Shown: piece by piece, positions 50,746 to 63,671 of the stretch
Position numbering within the stretch: position 1 is the first letter of the stretch
Layout: each line of letters starts with the position of its first letter
NCBI GenBank assembly: GCA_008973525.1
Contig: WACJ01000274.1
Location: forward strand, 3,596,001 to 3,660,000
DNA: 64,000 nt
From: Stenopsyche tienmushanensis
Lineage: Eukaryota; Arthropoda; Insecta; Trichoptera; Stenopsychidae
Reading direction: 5' to 3'
Notes under the pieces: model-generated
Seen by the model: only the letters and a program-made list of their open reading frames with translations
Told to the model about the DNA's origin: nothing
Databases searched by the model: none
Position numbers and translations under genes: made by a program

Positions 50746-52095
50746 TTAAACACATTCAATCAAGTAAAACTATATGACCACTTAAATATTTTTCAATGAG
50801 AAAGTGTCACATATACATAATTTATATTAAACTCTTACCTCTTCATGCGAATAATATTGAAGACAGAATAATTTTAGAGATTTGTTTGTGAATGTCTAAC
50901 CATCGTGCCGCTTAGCTGAACGTATCGAATGGTAAATTCCATCCGTGTAAAAATATTTTATCGGAAAAATGCATGCCAAAACATATTTCTAAAGACAAAA
51001 CAATAATATAGGGCTGTTATTTTAGTCGAAAGATGTTCAATATATAGTTATTTAATATCTTCTTCGTCATATATGGGTCAAAATAGAAAGTAATAGCCTG
51101 GGAAAGTTTTGCGACGAAGGATTTTACGGTGTCGCTTTATCCACTTCCCTTATTGTTATGATGCGGGATCGTTCATCGAAAGCCCATAGGCGAAATATTT
51201 TTTCTCGTCCCGCGGATGCCAAGAAATCACACAAGTTGGTCATAAAAAGAATATAAGAAAAGTTGGCAGACGAGAAACGTAACCAATCTGTAAAAGGCCT
51301 GTCAGTCGTAAAGCACGTCGCTAGACAAAAATGAAAGAGTTATCTTTGAGTGATATTTTTTATTCGGGAACGAGACCGCGCCTTACGAGGGACTATCCAC
51401 GTTTTAATGGAGATACGTATGCTCGGCATAATAATCATTATTGTTATATCACCAGACAGTCATGTTGCCTCGTTTTTATGCTTATGTCTAGTGTCTGGGT
51501 TGACTGAAGTGTGTGCAGACATTTTTCCCGACGTACTCGAGGTGCAGGGAAGAAATTAACGTTGAAACAACGAATGCTGCAGGGTGGCACGAGAGGCCTA
51601 CCTTTACAGCCCAAATGTAAGAGGAGGATGCAACTTTGCATTGCAATATATTACAAATAAAAGTTCAAGTATAATTCAGGCCTTATTCATGAGACTAAGT
51701 GCTGGTATGTGTGTAGGAAGCGCGAGTTTATTTATTTTCCCTATAGCTCGAAAACTTTAATAAATTAGCAAATTTAACAAACTAAGAATATACAATAAAT
51801 AGACAAGATCCCTTATATACTCTCTCAAATTACAAGAAACTACTCTGGATTTGAAGATGTAGCTTTATTTAATATTTCCAGCGAAGTTATTCTCATTTTA
51901 ACATTTGGGCGTGAATACGCTATTTTGGATCCAAATGTACAACATAACAATTTCACTCCCAGATACAATATAATAATATTTTATTTTTGTACCAAAACTT
52001 TTTAAAAATTTATTTGATACCTGATTTTATAACAAAATATACATTGTGAATATGTCAATATTTTTAAATTTATATTCAGGGTTTTCAGGATTTTT

Positions 52096-52326
52096 TTAAA
52101 TATTATTCAGAATGTTTTCGAAGTCTTTAAAGCGATTCATTGATATGTTGAAGGGTTTCTGTATAAAAACATAATGAATAAGCACATCATGATTAACATT
52201 ATCAAATGTCTTTTTGATGTCCAAAAACATAAAATTTGCGTTACTTTGTAGATGGAATTTTATCAATATGTATTTGAATATTCTTGTCAAGTCTGAGATC
52301 ATCAAATATTTCGTATGCTCAACCAA
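52096..52326 (-). pseudogene. Decayed non-LTR retrotransposon reverse transcriptase fragment
   Basis: On the minus strand the frame contains NANFMFLDIKKTFDNVNHDV and LIHYVFIQKPFNISMNRF. FLDIKKTFDNVNH is the classic reverse transcriptase motif of non-LTR elements (usually FLDI.KAFD.V.H), which carries the first catalytic Asp, and the following L....P..I....F also fits. The upstream LVEHTKYLMISDLTRIF resembles the segment that usually precedes it (HST...L..L). The YADD motif and the rest of the domain are not recognisable downstream. It is a short old relic, not visibly linked to the Jockey-like 3' end at the left edge of the window. Confidence 0.65.
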
Positions 52327-52439
52327 ATTTGTCTTTGTTTATATGAAGTTTTGCATAAATGTGTTTAATTATGATAATTGCATGTAGGTTTTTAATTATT
52401 TTAAGCTAAAATTTATTAAAATAATTTAAATTTAAATAA

Positions 52440-52910
52440 AAATACCCAAATATACTATTTTGGACAATTCTACAGCCATGAATTTCGGCAATGTTTTCTC
52501 GCGTCTCTTTTTTGTATCATCTCGCGTCCTATTAATAGCTTCCTGCCTAATTATCCATTGAGTGCGGAGATTTTCCTGCTTTTTTTTAAAATCCGGCCAG
52601 CAAGCGACGGCGGGTGCATTTTCGTTAATGAGCAACTTCAAAGTTTTTATTTTTTATCGCCTTTTCATTTCAACTCGTCACGTTATCGTCCTCCGTTTTC
52701 CTCCCGGGTTTCCCACCCTGTTTTTACTCAACTTCCCGACCTCCCCCGCCCTGCGGCTACCCCGTCGCCTACAATCAAGGGGATTTGCTCTCTCAACACA
52801 TCTGGCGCCGGGTTCTGTCACACTAATAAAATGACTGAAACCGAGTAACCGAAAGAAAAAACTTCTGACTACGGTCGCCGCACAAAAGAATTCCCGCTGC
52901 AAACTCACCC
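52440..52910. other. GC-elevated block, no gene recognised
   Basis: Overlapping open frames of 69-96 codons on both strands arise in this C-rich patch (for example CTCCCCCGCCCTGCGGC near 52741). None shows a known domain or coherent splice borders in phase with exon c. Confidence 0.35.
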
Positions 52911-53423
52911 GACTTAATTGGTATTTGTCGACTTATATAGGATTATGAAAATTATCGTCACTATTTTTTTTTCGGTATGTGTACACGGATGGCGGGATTT
53001 AATCTTCTAGCCTGGGAAGGAAGCAGTAATGTCGGTAATGGCACAACTGGGAGCTATATTCGGGACTACAAAAATGCTGCTGAATAACCGCGGTTGTTGA
53101 AATAACCTAAAGTGCTTGTTGTCCTTTATGTAGTTGTCATTTAGATAACACAGTGGGGCGATTTAAGACTAGAATTGTTTCAATGTTTTATTTTGAGTTA
53201 CTTACTATTATTCTCGGGTGGTGAACCTCTTTCAAATATTTCCACATATAACAATATCTCACAAGACAATTTTGTCTTTTATTATTCAGAGTTTCATCGC
53301 AGAATATTAACCTATTTATTCCCGATTTCATAAAGCTTTTAATGAAATACAACATCATATAACAATATAAAATAAATTAATACATGGCTTTTGACAAAAT
53401 CTGATTGTGTATATACACTATAC

Positions 53424-53974
53424 ACAGGATGTTTTGCACAATGGCCGAAAAAAATTTTTTTGGGAATTAAAGGAGTCTCTCGCTACGTTTTACACACAGT
53501 CCATATGTCATCAGTATCAAGTTTGTCAAAATATAATAATTTTTTTAACGGCTTGAAACATCATTACTTTGAAGAAAATTTCTTCTGAGTTTCCAAAATC
53601 AAATAAAATGTGCAAACGAATGAGAAATGTTAACTACTAAATTCCTTAACCAAAAACTAACAAATATTTTGAACTTGGTTTAGTTTTAGTTTTTTTTTAT
53701 AGATTATGCTCTTTCTAAATTTAAATTTTTTTAAAAAGTTAAATTTAAAGAGATACCAGTTTGACAGGATTAGGGTTAAAAAAAAACCACTTTTTGTGCT
53801 ATTACGACAACGATTTAAACGTGAAATTTTGTCTATTTTTTCAAAATGTTGAAAAAACTATAATTCGACAACCCTGACATTTAGAACATAGAGTCTATGT
53901 ATGAAACATAGCAAAAGATTTTCCTAACCCAACAAAAAAAAAAAAATTGTCGATCCATGTGTAAAACACCCTGT
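53424..53974 (+). mobile_element. MITE family M, copy E (complete, both long inverted repeats)
   Basis: The left end runs ACAGGATGTTTTGCACAATGG, TTTGGGAATTAAAGG, CGCTACGTTTTACACACA, TATGTCATCAG, TTTGTCAAAATA. The right end is its inverted counterpart: CGACAACCCTGACATTTAG, CTATGTATGAAACATAGC, CTAACCCAAC, GTCGATCCATGTGTAAAACA, CCCTGT. Each long arm is roughly 130 bp with mismatches, around an interior of about 300 bp shared with copies A, B, C and F. There is no transposase frame. TA lies next to the repeat at each side, which would fit a TA target site as in mariner/Tc1-type MITEs, but the exact border is ambiguous. Confidence 0.8.
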
Positions 53975-56829
53975 ATTTTCGACCCGACTGCATATCATTA
54001 TGTGTTAATAATTATTTCAATGTACCTCCAAATTAAGTATTTTCAAATTCATTTCATAATAAAGAAACGCGTATATTTCCAATGAAATTCATACGTTTTA
54101 CCTTAATTGATTTAGATTAAACAACAATGTCCCATTTGATCATTGATCACGAGCTCAAATATCTGCATTTCAACAAAATGTGCAGATATAACGCCAATAA
54201 CAAATCATTTATAAACTAAAGCTTCGAGTGACATAAGATAACAAGAATTTACTCAGATCGTAAGACCTTTGTACTTTTCAGGGAGAATTTAATAACGTTA
54301 ATTAATTGGAATAAAATAGAATTCGATAAACGGAATAGGTTCGGTTTGGTTCTTTTTTAAAGTTGGTTCTAATCGAAACTCACTCTTCGTCATCATAAAA
54401 AATAAAATTGAATGTTGAATTCATTTCATTACGTCTGCCAACCTTCAGCATGTCTGCAGTGTAAATTTAAGTGAAATTATTTCGAATGGCCTGCATTTCA
54501 GTGGCGTTCGTGAAAATATCCCTCAAATGAACCGACGATGAATATTTTCACATTCGCACAGAGCGCATAAATGGTGGACTAGTGTTTTAGACTGGTCTGG
54601 TGAAATTCCGCGGGACATTCACACATGAGTTGCATATTTGTGGCGTACGACTGCACTAGAATGTGCAATGTGCATTGTGTAGATAAACTGTGCGCGACAG
54701 TTTTTTCCTCCGCCACTAATATGTAATTTGCATTCGTACATTTTCTTCAGCGCATTTCATGGAAAACATATCACATTATCAATCATATCATTATATTCAA
54801 GGACAAAAAAAGAGGATTTAAAAACAAAATTGATTTGGATGAATAAACTCCCGAATAATGATGTCATTATTTCAAATTCAGGATGTGCAGTTTTTATTCG
54901 ACAATTACACCATTTATTGATAATCTCATAAATTAACTCAATGTATATGCTGATATTTTATTATGCGCATTGTTTCCTATTAAAGATATAAAAATAATTT
55001 AAGTGCTGATAAAGACTTGGATGAAAATCACAAAGCGATTATTCAATTGGGAATACAAAAATCTACTATTCCCGTTAGGGATGATAAATGCCCCCAAAGC
55101 AACATTTTAGAGAGCGATTTCCTTCGAATTTCATTTTCAGTATCAAGTTTTTTAAATTTATGCTTCTACATCTTAAATACATTTTGATTCTTCATTCGTT
55201 AATTATTTGAAGGAATACTTAATATTTGTGTTGAGTGTTTTGATTTGAATAAATATTCTCACATTATTCGCAAAAAAAACCATAAACTATTTTATTTCAT
55301 TGAAAAATTAAATAAAAATACGAAATAAATAAGGAGTTTTCTCACATAAGCACCAAGTTGAGCTCACGTAAGCTTTTCTCCTCAATAGACGAGTAAATAA
55401 GGTGACTCTGAGAGAAAGTAAGCAAAAATGAAAACGAAAAGAAAATTCGAAAGGCGTTATCGACGAAGAAATAAACGTGAGGTGCTCAGAGTGGTTCACG
55501 TAACCTAATTTTCAGTTTTTTTTTATGTTTGTATGTATCTATTGTATGAGATATTTATGTGACCTTGATTAACTTCTTCAATATTTATTTTTGCATGTCT
55601 TATTTATTTTTCATAGGTAAATATTAGAGTGAAAAATTAATTTGATTCGTTGTTTCAAATTTTTGACGATTTTCAAATAGAAGAAAACTGATCATTGTCT
55701 TAAAATATTCAGCCTCTAAGCCATATCTCTATATATTTTCTTCAGAATTTCACTGTCTACCGTAACCAACGTTTTGCTTCTTATCGCCATGGAAAACGTC
55801 CTTCTCGACGTACTCGGTCCATTTGTTTATGTCTTCATTAAGTGTAACGTTCTGCGAGCTTCCGAGCTTTTTTTGTGTCCAAAGACCCTATTTTGAGCTT
55901 AAATGTAAATAACTACGTTAAACTCGAGACTCTAAGTAACGTTTGATGTGCTAGTCCGGATTTATACCGGGATTTCGTTTGTCTAGAGACGTGAATAAAC
56001 ACGGCCATTTTTGGCACCTTAAAGTACCCTCGAGCAAAAAACACCTCCGGAAGAAAACGATGCTTAAAAAAGCACAGAGCGTTCATCAATCCTGGTAAAT
56101 ATTCTTGTTTCCCGAAAACTAAAATTCACACCCAACATATTATATAAAAATTGAGTCTGTTTCCCTTCTTCATTTTGACATAACACGTCCCTAACTTTAC
56201 ACCTGCGATTTTTCACCCTCGCTGAAAATATGTGTCATGTTATTATTGCTGTCAGTCAAACTGTACTTTGGTATTCCGATCGTGACGAGCGAAAATCATC
56301 ACTGCCTGAAAAAAATATATCAAAAATAAACTCCAGGCGGAAATCTGATCAGACCTAGCAAATTTGATTACTCATAGCTTGCATTTAACAAGAAGAACCG
56401 CAACAGTCAGAACGAATCCGAGCTTTCATAAAGCTGTATGAATAATGTCGTCGGAGGATATATTTTACATGCTAACGAGTGGCATTGTGCATTTTAGTAA
56501 TTTCAAGCAACCATAAATGATATAATTTAAAATATACATCTACAATGTAAGTATTAATACAAGAGAAATATTCCATAATGCATTAAAATAAATATTTTAT
56601 GCACATAAACAGTATTGATGAACAACATGACAGACTATTGTATAATTTCATATAAGGGAATCGTCTTTTTTTACGATATTTCTCTTTTTACTTTAATGGC
56701 AAAAAAGTACGCTAATTTGTTGGCATAAGCCTTTTCTATTTTGTTAGCTTTCTTCTGCATGAATTTCTATTTTTGGCGATGAAAGTGTTAAATATAAACT
56801 TCATACGCGCTGCTGTAGCTCCTGACAAA
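53975..56829. other. Non-coding stretch, no gene seen
   Basis: Chance open frames only. No splice-bounded open frame, RNA gene or mobile element was recognised. Confidence 0.5.
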
Positions 56830-56912
56830 TAAGTGGATTTGTACGGATGATAAGTGGCGGACAAGCAAATATATCATCTAAGACTATAAAGATACTCAAA
56901 GGCTTAAAATCG
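56830..56912 (+). repeat. Dispersed repeat P, copy 2
   Basis: AAGTGGATTTGTACGGATGAT, AAGTGGCGGACAAGCAAATAT, ATCTAAGACTATA and CTCAAAGGCTTAAAA match the copy at 21.55 kb. Relative to that copy it lacks about 15 bp before CTCAAAGG. Confidence 0.7.
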
Positions 56913-59900
56913 ATTATTGACCCAATCATTAATTGAATATAATGTTATTATAATAATTACAATCTTACTACCGTCAGACTGTGTATGTAACATATCAAGA
57001 TGTAACATATCCTTCGTTAAACTCTTTCATATCGCGTAGAAAAAATATATTGAAAACTCTCCGCAAAATGTTCCTATCACCATATTAAAGCAAGGAAACG
57101 TTGAATTTTGGCGTTTAATTAATGGATAATTATTTAAAATAATTGTTAAAATTTCAATGGAAGCAGGGAACAAAATTTATGGTCATGTAAGCATAATTTT
57201 ATTTTAGCTCCACAGCCTTTGTTAATCAGCGTCTTTTATATATACTCTCCTTTAAGATCAGACAAAAGGTTGAGAAAACACCATCAGACAACAAACTAAT
57301 CCCATTGTTCATTCTTACTCGCAACAGTAGGCTCTGCGAAGTTAAATTGCCTTAAATGGTTAGTTGTATAAGGCACTCTTTGTTATTAAACTTTTTTATT
57401 TACTTTATTCTGTTCGGCTCGCTTTTTACGTCTTTTCGTATACGTATGTTTTACCGGCAAATTTATTTAACTGTTCTTTATCGTCATGGCTGAACTTTAA
57501 TCTTTTGATTGTTGAATGATGTAAAAATGTCTTATTATTCCCAAGCGCTTTGTATAAACGACTTTCGAATCAGAAGCGAATACATTTAAATACCATGAAT
57601 TTAACGATCTCAAAATAAAACGGGCGATCAATTCCGTCATTCATGTTGAAATTTCAATAAATCTCTTATGATAAGTAATGTGAAAATTTAATACAAATAG
57701 TTTCAAGTCGTAACTTATCTGATTGTGCCATAAAAACGGAGCTTTTGTTGACTTTTCCATTTGTCCAGTGCAAACAGTTTTTCGATGTCCTTTTTTGTGT
57801 ATCCCACATTACATACTAAAACCATAAATTGCGCACTTTACGATACATATTTTTATTTTCACAGTATCGCATTTCATCGTTAAAATCGTGTACGTAAATA
57901 GAGCGGGATTTTTACGATGAAAACTCGGTATTGGAATGGGGCTGTGGAAAATTGGTGGAAATCTTCATTTTGCAACCCCTTGTAATTGCAGCGGGATATC
58001 ATCAACTGGAACGATGCATTTATATTGGATTGCAGGACGACTTACAAGGTTGCAACTTTACCGTTCTTGCAATAAAATCATCGTTTTACTAGTCTGACGT
58101 CTCTCGGGGAGAATTTGCAGGACAAAACTTTGCAGACTCCCATATATCATTCGGTTAATATCCATTCTGGGGCTTGCTTACGATTGCACTCTTTATTTCT
58201 GTTTCAAAATTAATTTAAAACTCGCATATTTCATCAAGTGAAAGGGTCATTAAATTTATATTGTGGTTTTATACTAATAAAAAAATTAAATTCTTTTTCC
58301 CATTTGAAAAACGACAATATTTTCAGGTTTCCCTTCTGCATTAAATAAGAATAAAAAAGAAAGGAAAATGGCTTTTCCCTTAGAGAAATTTATACGATTT
58401 TTATAATTTTTTAAGATTACACAGGATTATTAAAAAATATGTCAATAATTAAGGATAAAATTCGGGAAAATTCATTTTGCGACAGTAACAACAAATCTTT
58501 TTTTTTGAAATTTTGTCATATTATTCATTTTTATTATACAAAGGTCATCATCAATATAAAAAAAAAATTTGCTAACATCCACTCATTCTTAGGTTGCAAT
58601 ATCCATTTTCAGAAATTGCCTGACTCCATTGGAGATCGAACCCAGGAGAGAAGGCTTATTTTTATATGGCGATTTCTCAATGTCTTCCTCATTTGTTTAA
58701 ACTCTGATAAGCTTATTTGAAATAGAATTTTTAGGTTGGATCATATTTTAATGATTGTTGCAAAATTAATACTTCAAATAAATTGTATTTTTTCTAAATT
58801 TTGGACTTAAACCTTATTTTTAAAATAAAGAGTTTAGTAACTAATAGATTATATTACAATGGGTTCTAAGCGTTTTTATGGAAATATATCTTTTGTATTT
58901 AAATTTAGGATTGAGACGATCGATCGAAATTATTAAAGTGTTCGTTCCCGCAAAATACTTGATACAGTAATTTTTCCCCGCGATCAATATTTCATCCCTT
59001 TTTCATCTGAAATATATCCAAATCGATATTGTGTAAAATTCGACACGAATTCGAACAGCGGTGTTATTTTGGTGGCACGGTTGTTAAATGGTGCACATTC
59101 CCGGTGCATATCCGCCCATATCCGATCGTTTCCCGTTACATCTTTATCCGTCATACTTCCGGGATTCTATCAGCATCTCTCTTCTTTAACGACGCTGAAA
59201 ATAATAGTTGAAAGTATCCTCTTTATCAGGTTGCATCTCGAGCGTCGATCTTGTATAAACAGGGACAGAGTGCACAGCATCTCAGATCCCATCTGCCGAC
59301 GGATCTTGGAAATATTACTTCCGATTTGTTCTCCTAATCTGGTGCTGTGATCTTGTCAGACCCTGCTCCCATATTATTACACCCTCGCCCGCTGTGTTAT
59401 GGATTGCTCGAGATTTTTCACACAAACGATGATACTTTGCTCTTTTGCCCCTAAGCTCGAGACAGTGTCAAGCAGTCAGACGCGACCGAAAAATATGTAT
59501 TATTTCTTTTTCGTTCGTGATCTCGTTAGAGGGCCCTTCATACAATTTTCGAACAATAACCATCATTTTGGTCAATTTCGGTGTATTTTGCGCGGATTTA
59601 TAAATTGCAGTATTTAAATTTTAAAATTATAAACATAATATATTGTCACGGCTTTCAGATTTATATTTTCGACACTCGCCAACGACGGATATGAAGAAAA
59701 TGAAGGCTTAGTGTAATAGGCAAGCGCGTGTGTGTATCCATTGGGGTGAAATTTTATCGCGATTTTTCTACTGCTTCTGTATATTATGATACGCACTCCC
59801 CCAAATCTGAAAGTTTTTTCGCTTCAGGGCAATTTAGAATGTTCTCGGATAAACCGTGTTTTTTGCTATCTTCGGAGATGATTTCACGGCTGATTGCTTA

Positions 59901-61715
59901 GAAAAATGAAACTGTAATTGCATGACGTGTTGGAGCTTTCCTTTTTATCCTTTGTCGATCGGAATTTCGACAATCCCGGAAATTTCTGACTTTTAAACGC
60001 CTTCCTACCAAATTCCATCTATTTTTTATATCTCTTAAGCCATATACATTTTATATTACATAAACCACTATTTAAAATAATGTAGAGTACTTAAAGATTA
60101 TCACTAAATATCTGCTAATCTTTGGAGAAATTATTCTAATAAAATATGATAAAAGATCATCTTTGTCTGCCACAACATCATATAATTTATCCTTCAATAT
60201 TAAATTACACAATATATCAATCATATATATATATATATATATGTGTGTGTGTTCATTTTCTTTGGTAATTATAGATCATTTATCATCCTATTAATAAATT
60301 ATTGCTTAAGATGTACGATAAAAGGATCCAAACTTCAAAATGAGTAATATTATAATATTGTGAATACAGAATGACACCATTTGACATGCATTGTTAAATA
60401 GAGTCATGTAGTCAATTACAGATATATCTAATTAAGAGACAATAAATCCAAGAATATTTGAATTTAATACAACCAAATCGATTCCTCAACTAATTTGTTT
60501 TTATCTAGGTAATTCTGTTAAAAATAAAAATCATCTTAAGGTATCATATCTGTACTCAGTATTTATTTTTTGGACCAAGAAATCAGAGCCAACCTATTTT
60601 TGACAACTGGTTTTAGAGAGTTATTGTCATTGTTCTTGCCAAAATATCACTATATTTTGTTTTAAAAAATAGTCTGTATTAGTTTTAAAGCAGTGTTTGG
60701 AATGCCAATACTCTGATGCAATTTCACTCCCCTATTGAACATTCCTGATCCCCTTTGAAGAACAATATCAATCAATTTAATAGTGACTGTTCAAATAATA
60801 CATCACGGTATATATTCACGATACAGCATTATACGTACAGCCCTCTTTAAAGTTTCATGATAAATATTAATTTGTCAACTGTAAAATATTACCACCCATC
60901 AGAATCCGCTTGTTTCAAGTAAGCAACGATGTTTTATTACAACAAGTCAACATTAAAATATTACATAGAATTTATGGTCAGATACCTCGGTATCAATATA
61001 CGTATAATAGCGTTCTTTGTGCAGTACAGCCCGTCAGAAACAAAATCTCTCGGGAGTTCAAGCCTTCCACACTTATTGAGATGAAGGTGAGCTTCCGAAT
61101 AAAAAAGGGAATGTATACAATCTTTCGGGGTTCGGCATGTACATTTCAAATGTATCTTCGGATACGTTAACAAGACCGTGCACGTATAGCTGCATTAAAT
61201 TTGTTGATATCTATTTTTAAAGGCAGTGCCAAATTCGGTTCACGTAATTCGCACTGTAAGGGGACACGACAATGAGAAACCGAAGACATTATTCAACTTT
61301 TGATAGGGCCATTATTATTAGTCTTCGCGTGCGCTCTATTTCGGCCTGATAAAAGACTCTCATTTGGCGGTTTAATTGCGATTTCGTGACTTTGGCATTT
61401 TTCCTTTTTCATATCTTACATTTGGGCCTATTTTAGCGACGAGGCCGCTATTGTCAATTTGGTCGTATGCATTCAATTTGGTGACCGTAATAAATCGTCC
61501 ACTTGCTGATGCCTACTTACAAAGGCATTTTCCGAATTTCTAGTATGGGGAAAAAACAAGTCTTGTATGACAAGATCTTGCTATAGAGATTTATTAGAGG
61601 GTACCGGATAATAGTTTCGTTTTATCATTATGCATATCGAAAATGTATGAACTTAATGTTGTCTTATTTTTATTGCAACTACATTTAACAAACTTATGCT
61701 AACATATTATATTAA
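56913..61715. other. Non-coding stretch with a microsatellite
   Basis: No gene recognised. Short open frames at 58.4-59.6 kb and 60.9-61.2 kb have no known domain. A segment at 61030-61086 is bounded by ACAG and GTGAGC but hits a stop when placed in phase with exon c. Confidence 0.5.
60223..60252 (+). repeat. (AT)n(GT)n microsatellite
   Basis: About ten AT units followed directly by five GT units. Confidence 0.9.
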
Positions 61716-62129
61716 ACAGGCTGTTTTGCTCATGGACCGACAACGTTTTTTTTTTTTGGGTTAGGGGGGTTATTTGCTACGTTTCACACATAGGTCCTAT
61801 ATCCTAAGTTTCAGGGTTATCGAAAAATATATTTTTTCAACATTTGAAAAAACACCCAAAATTTCACCTTTAAACCATCATAACGTATAATCTATGGTCG
61901 TAATAGCACGAAATAACTGTTTTTTTGTATTTTGTAATGTATTTTTCATCTAAATAAATCATTATTTTATGCATTTTCTAAATTCATTACACAAAAAACC
62001 AACGCGTATTTTGAGATTAGTTTAGATTTAAAAAGTTTTCTAAATTATAACTTTTCCAACGATATGCTACATGTCATACAAATCATTCAATAAGTCGTTA
62101 AACTTGAAGAGTTACTTGTTTGCCAGGCC
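61716..62129 (+). mobile_element. MITE family M, copy F (right end lost)
   Basis: ACAGGCTGTTTTGCTCATGG, a T-run, GGGTTAGGGGGG, TTTGCTACGTTTCACACATA, CCTATATCCTAAG and AGGGTTATCGAAAAATA are the left arm. The interior follows (TAATAGCACGA, AACCAACGCGTATTTTGA, ACGATATGCTACATGTCATA, TTCAATAAGTCGTTAAACTT) and stops at TTGCCAGG. The inverted right arm is missing. Its closest match in the interior appears to be copy B. Confidence 0.75.
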
Positions 62130-63670
62130 ACAAATATTTGAAGTGAAACTTCTATAGACGTTATAGGGCAAACGCTTTAACGTCACAAAAAGTGAAACTC
62201 TAAGCGGCAATTGGTCGGAAAGAGAGAGAATCTTTCATTATTTTTTGCATATATTATAGACATGCACATGCGCTGTGTCGCCTTTACTATGTGTGTGTAT
62301 ATGTTAATACATAGCCTAATGCAATTACTAGACTAATAGCTTGCCTATTTTATTATATATTATACAAACACAGTGTAATATTTTAGCTTACATTTTTTTA
62401 ACAAATGGAGAAATAGCTGTAGTGCATAAAATCAATCTTAGGAACTATTTATTTTTCTCGTTTTGTATATTTTTGTAAAGTTACAATTATGCGTTTTTCT
62501 TTCAAACAATATTTAAAATATGTTAAATGTAAATAATTCAATATTTACTACTTTTTTAGCTTATGCATAAAATAATGAGCTAATATTAAGCTAGGGTGTT
62601 GTTATCAGCATTTTGACAGTTAACAATGGAGCGATGCTTGTAACACTTAGTCTGGCGGGCGTTGAAGCTTGTTTCAATATATTATGTATACGGCTAAAAG
62701 CTTGAACCTTCGCTGTCGGAAATTTTTGCTCGTAATTCCTATTTTAAAATGAAGTGAAGCCGATGTTCATTTCATTCTCATAACCATGTACTATGAAAAA
62801 GTCTTGCTCCATTATATTAAACGTGAAAGATCTTTCTGACCTGAACATATGCAAAATTGTACTTTTTTTTACATAAAGAGTGGTAAAAAATATAAAATAC
62901 GCTTTCGTATGCTCTTTTCCACATAAAAAGGTCCATATTTGTGGAACGTCCTTCCTCTATATTGTTCGCGTGGTACTTTTTAAGGTCATGTGGGTTTCCT
63001 TTTATCGAGAATCGATGGAGCGTCGGCCGTCGTAATCCTTCAGCGGTTATGCGTTGCGATCATCTTTTATTTTCATCTCCCGATATTGAGTCGTGAAAGT
63101 ATGTTTACGCATCTTCTCCCGTTGCTTCCATAATGGAAATTAAACGCGGCATATTTTTCCTTATCTCCGTTAGGACGGCGCTTTTACAGCCACATACCGG
63201 CGCGAGGGTTCATCCGCCGAAAAAGCGTAATAAACATGTATGTAATGGGACTTATAGCTATCATAAAAAGAACCCATAAAAACATCACACCTCTGTGGAG
63301 CTCTTCCCGGCTCTCCTGCCCCTGCCGTTTTTTTGTAAATACAAGAAAAACTCGCAACACATGTACGAGCACAACGGGAAGGTGCCTCTCAAAGGATCTC
63401 TATTCAGTTGGTAATAGAAGAAATTCGCTCGCACAAACACGACACCCTGCACTCCCCTAATGCAATAAAATATTATTCGCATCTTTTTTCCTTTTATGCC
63501 TCGTTGTTTATGCAAATATTGCTTTATTTGACCTTTATGACTAAATATGTATACATAAGGCGACATAAAACTCTCTTCGTCCTTTGTTCAAAAATCGATG
63601 CATGCCCCATGTTATGTGGGCGAACTCTCGCTTTTACATTTTAAAAATAATTATAGATTTATGTTCTATA
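62130..63670. other. Non-coding stretch, no gene seen
   Basis: The block at about 63000-63500 is G+C-richer and carries overlapping open frames on both strands, none recognisable. Confidence 0.45.
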
Positions 63671-63671
63671 T

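Larger units (their letters stand above)
48078..53423. other. Probable large intron with transposon debris
   Basis: After exon c no further exon with matching phase and recognisable sequence is seen. The stretch contains an irritans-like mariner remnant, a hairpin plus a TTAA-flanked mini-MITE near 50.6-50.75 kb, a reverse transcriptase fragment, and a GC-elevated block at 52440-52910 without a recognised gene. Confidence 0.5.

Noticed and set aside
58610..58660. Minus-strand GGGTTCGATCTCC, resembling a pol III B box
   Set aside because: No A box at a proper distance, no cloverleaf and no second copy in the window; insufficient for a tRNA or SINE call.
61030..61086. Possible exon bounded by ACAG and ATGAAG|GTGAGC
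   Set aside because: In the phase required after exon c it meets a stop codon, and the peptide is not recognisable.
63184..63372. Minus-strand frame with a hydrophobic stretch resembling a membrane segment
   Set aside because: Only 62 codons, with overlapping frames on both strands and no splice or family support.
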